From the NCBI RefSeq assembly GCF_003367375.1, contig NZ_CP031416.1:503501-567500 (forward strand): 64,000 bases of DNA, read 5' to 3'. The translations under genes and the position numbers were made by a program. The notes under the pieces were generated by a model. The model ran no database searches. It saw only the letters and a list, made by a program, of their open reading frames with translations, and had not been told where the DNA came from. Below are positions 59,796-64,000 of the stretch, piece by piece; the first letter of the stretch is position 1, and every line of letters begins with the position of its first letter. Source of the DNA: Gallaecimonas mangrovi (lineage in GTDB: Bacteria > Pseudomonadota > Gammaproteobacteria > Enterobacterales > Gallaecimonadaceae).

Positions 59796-61841
59796 TCAGG
59801 CGCCAAGGGCGGGGTCGGAATAACTGGCTTTACCGGTTTCAATATGGCCACGCCAACGCCGGGCAAAATGGGGCTTCGCTGGCAGGCTAAGGGCCAAGTC
59901 GTACCAATGGGCATCTTGGTCGATAGCGATAGTCAGCGTTTTACGCTGCCCAGGGCTTAGCTTTAGCCGTTGCTCTTGATGGCGGTAGCGGTTTTCAAGC
60001 CTGGCTTCTAGCAGGGTGTTGCCATGATTTGCCAACACCAGCTCCAAGCTATCCTGACTGCGCTGGTTAAGCTCTGCCTGCATTTTATCCGCTGGGTGGC
60101 CGGCAAATTGGCGCATAAAGCCGTTAGGGCCGTGTATTGCCCAGTCTACCTTCTCGGTTATCGGCCAGCTGTCATTGATGGTGGTGTTGGCCGCGGCGGT
60201 GTAAAAGCGCGGAGATTGCGTTGCCTGGCGGTCATAAGCATTGAGCGCGACGGCCACCGCACTGTGGTTCTCCAGTGACAGCTGTAACTGGCCTGCGTCT
60301 ATTGCCAGCTTGGCATCAAAGGCATAAGGCAGGGCGCGAGCCGGGCGCTGGCCGCTTTCCTGGCGGGGCATTTTCGCGGTTGGCGGCAAACTGGGTGCCG
60401 GCAGCTTGGCGGCCTTGTCGACTGCACCGATGTAATGCTCGGTGTTGGGCAGGGTCGGCCAAACAGGGTCTTTACCGGCAAAGTCTAAAGCGCTGGTTAA
60501 GTCCCCGGCCACGGCGCGCCGCCAGGGCGAAATGTTCGGTTCGCCAACGCCAAAGCGCTGCTCTAGAAAACGCAGTACCGAGGTGTGGTCAAACAGTTGT
60601 GAATTGACCCAGCCGCCACGGCTCCAGGGGGAAATCACCATCATCGGCACCCGTGGCCCAAAGCCAACTGCCTCGCCGTGATAACTCTCGCCAGTCATCG
60701 CCACATTGCTTTTACCCATTTCGCCATGAATGGGCGGCACCGGTACCGGAATGTGGTCGAAAAAGCCGCCGTTTTCATCGTAGTTGAGTAAGAACACCGT
60801 TTTTGACCAGACCTCAGGATTGGCCATTAATGCTTCCAACAACCGGGCGGTTAATGAGGCGCCGTAGCCAGGAGAGGCCTCGGGATGTTCTGACAACACA
60901 TAAGGGGCAATAAGCCAGGATACCGCTGGTAAGGTGCCTTCTTTCACGTCTTTGGCAAAAGCGGCCACCAGATGCTCACCCCTTGAGGCGGCGGCATTTT
61001 CGGCGCTGGAGCCGGCAACCCAGGCCCGACTTTTTTGATAGCGGCTGCTGTTATGGTTCAGGCCACGAAATTGTTTAAACGACTGCAAGGCGTTATCGCC
61101 GAAGTTGTCGTATTCCTGATAAATCTGCCAGCTCACCCCGGCTTTATCGAGACGATCGGCATAAGTGGTCCATTGATAAGGGCTGAACTCACTGTGGTCA
61201 CGGTCCATATCGGCAGTCCAGTTGCCGTCGTCCTTATTGGCGACGGCTTGCTCGCCGTTGTTACCCACACTCAGGCCACTGGTGCCGGTCCAAAGGAACA
61301 TTCGGTTCGGATTGGTGGGGCCAAACAGCGAACAATGGTAACCGTCGCAAACGGTAAAGGCATCGGCCAGCGCGTAGTAAAACGGCATGTCGTCGCGTTT
61401 GAAATAGCCCATGGTCATCGCGGTTTTCTGCGTTGCCCAAACGTCATTTTGTGCCCAGTCACTCAAGGGACCACGCCAGTCGTGGTTAAGGTCGTGCATG
61501 GTTTGGGCCGAGGTATTGTGGCTGTCTAAATGAAAAGGCAGCACCGGCGCAGGCGTTTTGGCAGTGTGTTGCTGCCACACCGACCGGCCTGGGCGGCTTT
61601 GCATCGCGGCTGGGTCGTCAAAGCCACGCACACCACGCATGGCGCCAAAATAGTGGTCAAAAGAGCGGTTCTCTTGCATGAAGATAACGACATGCTTGAC
61701 GTCTTTAATGGTGCCGGTTTCCCGGGCTGGCTCAATGGCCAGTGCTTGACGAATGCTGGCGGGCAAAACAGCCGCCGTGGCAAGGCCAGCAGCGGCTAAA
61801 GACGTGGCTTGTAAAAAGCGGCGACGGTTTAAATCAACCAT
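59796..61841 (-). CDS. Tat-exported phospholipase C (phosphocholine-specific type)
   Basis: A 681-residue phosphoesterase. A Tat signal (NRRRFLQATSLAAAGLATA, residues 5-23) precedes the PlcH/AcpA-type catalytic domain: HVVIFMQENRSFDHYFG (about 49-65) with the metal and nucleophile residues, DLNHDWRG and NYDENGGFFDHIPVP. Two DUF756 repeats close the protein (about 495-580 and 590-672). Such enzymes release phosphorylated head groups from phosphatidylcholine or sphingomyelin, often under phosphate starvation. AAGGA precedes the ATG. It lies downstream of a TonB receptor gene, past a terminator. Confidence 0.88.
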   Translation of the reverse strand: MVDLNRRRFLQATSLAAAGLATAAVLPASIRQALAIEPARETGTIKDVKHVVIFMQENRSFDHYFGAMRGVRGFDDPAAMQSRPGRSVWQQHTAKTPAPVLPFHLDSHNTSAQTMHDLNHDWRGPLSDWAQNDVWATQKTAMTMGYFKRDDMPFYYALADAFTVCDGYHCSLFGPTNPNRMFLWTGTSGLSVGNNGEQAVANKDDGNWTADMDRDHSEFSPYQWTTYADRLDKAGVSWQIYQEYDNFGDNALQSFKQFRGLNHNSSRYQKSRAWVAGSSAENAAASRGEHLVAAFAKDVKEGTLPAVSWLIAPYVLSEHPEASPGYGASLTARLLEALMANPEVWSKTVFLLNYDENGGFFDHIPVPVPPIHGEMGKSNVAMTGESYHGEAVGFGPRVPMMVISPWSRGGWVNSQLFDHTSVLRFLEQRFGVGEPNISPWRRAVAGDLTSALDFAGKDPVWPTLPNTEHYIGAVDKAAKLPAPSLPPTAKMPRQESGQRPARALPYAFDAKLAIDAGQLQLSLENHSAVAVALNAYDRQATQSPRFYTAAANTTINDSWPITEKVDWAIHGPNGFMRQFAGHPADKMQAELNQRSQDSLELVLANHGNTLLEARLENRYRHQEQRLKLSPGQRKTLTIAIDQDAHWYDLALSLPAKPHFARRWRGHIETGKASYSDPALGA

Positions 61842-61861
61842 GGCGGTTTTCCTTCTACGGC

Positions 61862-61893
61862 AAAAAAAGACACCCCGGCAACACGCCGGGGTG
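61862..61893 (-). terminator. Intrinsic terminator after the TonB receptor gene
   Basis: CACCCCGGC (61871-61879) pairs with its complement (61885-61893), then seven T on the minus strand. It separates the receptor from the phospholipase gene. Confidence 0.88.
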
Positions 61894-61897
61894 GGGG

Positions 61898-64000
61898 TTA
61901 GAAGGCCAAAGAGGCGGTGGCGGTAACGGTACGGCCGGCACCGATGTAGTAGCTGCCGTCATTACCGCCAGCCAGATAGGCTTTGTCGGTAAGGTTGGTA
62001 ATGTTCAGCGACAGGTCCAAAGACTTCAGATCCTTGCTGCCCAAATCGATGTGATAACCGCCGTAAAGCGAACTAATGGTGTGGGAAGGAATGGTGTCTT
62101 GGTTCTCATAGTCGCCGTAGTAAGAGCCGGTATATTTGGCCTCAATACCGCCGCGATAGGCGCCTTCTTTGTAGTTCAATGACACCACTGCCATTTTGCG
62201 CGGCGAGCCACCCACTTCGTTGTTGTGCAGGTCAACGTAGGCATCGTTAACGTCCATCAAACTGTTGGCGGTGTATTTAGAGTCGTTAAAGGTCAGAGAG
62301 CTGTAGAGGTTCCAGTTAGTGGTCATATCCCAGCTCAGGCTGCCTTCAAAGCCTTGCGATTCAATACCACCCACGTTGACATACTCGCTGTCAGACTCGC
62401 CCAGGTAATCAATGCCGCTGGCAATGTTCTGGTCGATTTCGGTAATGCGGTTATCAAATTTAATGTGGTAAAGCGCCGTGGTTACGGTCAAGTTCTGGCC
62501 GAAGTAACGCAGGCCCAAATCGATGTTTTTCGCCGTTTCCGGTTTGAGGCTGGAAATGTCCAAGTCGCTGGATAACAGGCTGTCGTCCAAGGCTTTGTAG
62601 TTTTCTGAGTAGCCAGAATAGACTTCCCAGCTTGGGGCAAAACTCCAAACGATACCGAACATGGGAAGCAGATCTGAGTCGCTGGTTAGCGATGCCACTT
62701 CATTGCCGCCTTGCTGGTTGTCTTTTTGTTTGATGTTGACAAAGAACTGGCGCACACCGGCGTTAATGGTCACCGGGCCCAGTATCCATTTGTCTTGCAC
62801 GTAGTAGTTACTGGTGTTTTGGATATAGTCGTAATCGTACTGGCGATAGTAGGCGTTATGGTCGTATTCCATGCTGGTGGCAGGGTCAATAACCTGGTGC
62901 CAGTCGCGGTATTCACGGCGGTCGGAATATTCAGCCCAAAGCCCGGTGGTTAAGGTGTTAAAGGCAGAAAGATCCCAGTTCAACTTCACAGTAGAGCCGT
63001 AACGGTCTTTGCGGTAGTGGGTGTGGCGATAGCTCGACAAATAGCTGTCGCTACTGGTGCACTGGCTTTCGTCGGTAATGTAATTACCTGAGCTGTCTTG
63101 GCAATAGGCGGTTAAAGCATTGCCATCGGTGTCGGTTAACACGCTGCCGCTGCCGTTGGTTTCTACCAGGTAGGGTGGCAACCAGTCGCCGCGCCCGGTC
63201 ATGTGGTGATAATAAGGCGTTATTACCAGGCGGGTGTTGTTGCTGGGCGACATGTCAAAACGCATGTAAGCCAGGGTGTTTTTGCGAAGGGTGCGCCAGG
63301 CCGCCGCGTAGTTTTGGTCAAGCTCGGGGTTACCGGTCCAGTTGCCGGTGAGGCGGTCCCAGGTTGGGTCTTCATTAAACTGTGCGAGGCTGACGCTGTT
63401 GTAGTTACTTTCATCAACATCGTCGTAGCTGATACGGCTAGTAACCGTGGCCCAGTTCAACTCGCTTACCGCTTTATAGGAGGCATAAAGGTCGTCAGCC
63501 CCTTGAATGTTGGCGCTTTCCTGCATCCAGCGGTTGTTGTTGTTATGGGACAAGCTTAAATAGCTGGTGGTGGTGCCATCAAAAATGCGGCCGGTGTCGT
63601 AGCGCAGGTAGTATTTTCGGGCATCGTCGTCACCGGTGGTGACAGACACTTTGCTGCCACGCTGTTCATTGGGCGCTGCAGAAATATAGTTAAAGGTACC
63701 GCCGAGGGCGTCGAGGGACGGGGAAGAGACATCCGAAGTACCCTGCATCACCTCAACGCGGCCGGTGTCTTCGGTGCTTAAGAAGCGGTTGGCTTTAGAG
63801 CCTCCGCCGTAAGTAGAACCGCCGTTAGGTACACCGTCAACGGTCATCCCTAGCTGGTGCGTTGAGCCATTAAGGGTAAAACCGCGCATGGTGATGGTGG
63901 TGGACCAATCGTCACTACCAAAAACGCCACCTTCACCGACGCTAACACCGGGCAACATGTCTAACAGGTCGTTGACGCTGGACATGGACGGCGTAAAGGC
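61898..64000 (-). CDS. TonB-dependent receptor (5' end outside the window)
   Basis: 701 residues are visible, and the frame stays open to the right edge, so the signal peptide and first plug strands are missing. The plug (SVNDLLDMLPGVSVGEGGVFG; ITMRGFTLNG; MTVDGVPNGGSTYGGG; RVEVMQGTSDVSSPSLDALGGTFNYIS) and the barrel end (AGRTVTATASLAF) are clear. It is neither of the heme type (no FRAP/NPNL pair) nor obviously a siderophore receptor. The nearby phospholipase C hints at uptake of a phosphorus compound or other nutrient, but this is only context. It ends at its own terminator. Confidence 0.85.
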   Translation of the reverse strand, partial: AFTPSMSSVNDLLDMLPGVSVGEGGVFGSDDWSTTITMRGFTLNGSTHQLGMTVDGVPNGGSTYGGGSKANRFLSTEDTGRVEVMQGTSDVSSPSLDALGGTFNYISAAPNEQRGSKVSVTTGDDDARKYYLRYDTGRIFDGTTTSYLSLSHNNNNRWMQESANIQGADDLYASYKAVSELNWATVTSRISYDDVDESNYNSVSLAQFNEDPTWDRLTGNWTGNPELDQNYAAAWRTLRKNTLAYMRFDMSPSNNTRLVITPYYHHMTGRGDWLPPYLVETNGSGSVLTDTDGNALTAYCQDSSGNYITDESQCTSSDSYLSSYRHTHYRKDRYGSTVKLNWDLSAFNTLTTGLWAEYSDRREYRDWHQVIDPATSMEYDHNAYYRQYDYDYIQNTSNYYVQDKWILGPVTINAGVRQFFVNIKQKDNQQGGNEVASLTSDSDLLPMFGIVWSFAPSWEVYSGYSENYKALDDSLLSSDLDISSLKPETAKNIDLGLRYFGQNLTVTTALYHIKFDNRITEIDQNIASGIDYLGESDSEYVNVGGIESQGFEGSLSWDMTTNWNLYSSLTFNDSKYTANSLMDVNDAYVDLHNNEVGGSPRKMAVVSLNYKEGAYRGGIEAKYTGSYYGDYENQDTIPSHTISSLYGGYHIDLGSKDLKSLDLSLNITNLTDKAYLAGGNDGSYYIGAGRTVTATASLAF

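Overview
The window looks like chromosomal DNA of a free-living, probably aquatic gammaproteobacterium. The evidence is the gene content: fxsA-groES-groEL, the orn/rsgA/psd/mscM block, EF-P with its lysyl-modification enzyme EpmB, Fur- and Zur-type boxes, and many MCP, GGDEF and hybrid kinase genes. Protein style and gene order recall Gallaecimonas, Aeromonas and Shewanella relatives. That genus-level guess is tentative. Coding density is high, most genes end in a clear intrinsic terminator, and I see no prophage, insertion sequence or CRISPR array.

Layout. 1-3.4 kb: end of a MocR-type regulator and two tandem ZapE-type ATPases. 3.4-9.2 kb: ahpC/ahpF peroxide reductase, a GhrB-like dehydrogenase, a chemotaxis transducer and a lipoprotein. 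9.2-16 kb: a BlaI/BlaR1-type repressor and sensor pair with two operators, a trans-sulfuration enzyme, an acid phosphatase, the ohr/ohrR peroxide pair, a DUF3192 lipoprotein, an SDR and tRNA-Gly(CCC). 16-23 kb: an orphan PAAR protein, ZntR, an HDOD protein, dsbD-cutA, and fxsA and groES-groEL, each behind a sigma32-like promoter. 23-30 kb: a lipoprotein gene bracketed by duplicated terminators, dgt, yciI-like and yaeQ, and a Fur-boxed heme receptor. 30-38 kb: small stress and secreted proteins, SDR/LysR/AKR, a diguanylate cyclase, a Tat-exported dienelactone hydrolase, and epmB diverging from efp. 38.7-45.4 kb: metal uptake, with hugZ-hmuVUT behind a Fur box and a ZnuD-like receptor plus a CxxC mini-protein behind a Zur-like box. 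45.4-52.8 kb: a tight envelope operon (rsgA, psd, EamA, mscM, GDPD) with orn diverging from it. 52.8-54.1 kb: the tRNA-Gly(GCC) array. 54.3-59.8 kb: a very large hybrid kinase translationally coupled to a diguanylate cyclase response regulator. 59.8-64 kb: a Tat-exported phospholipase C and a truncated TonB-dependent receptor.

The most unusual structure is at 52925-54107. Three identical tRNA-Gly(GCC) genes are followed by five tandem units of 137-138 bp. Each unit begins with the same rho-independent terminator and ends with the last 19 nt of the tRNA. These tails are part of a larger tRNA 3'-half look-alike that keeps the T-stem but carries an enlarged T-loop able to form its own hairpin. 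The arrangement parallels the rtT repeats behind E. coli tyrT but is built on tRNA-Gly, with an unrelated spacer and a terminator in every unit. It could produce a ladder of small tRNA-tail RNAs or be a recombination footprint.

Themes that tie the region together are peroxide and thiol stress (ahpCF, ohr/ohrR, dsbD), protein folding (groESL), metal acquisition (two heme loci and one probable zinc locus) and envelope lipid and osmotic homeostasis (psd, mscM, GDPD, PLC).
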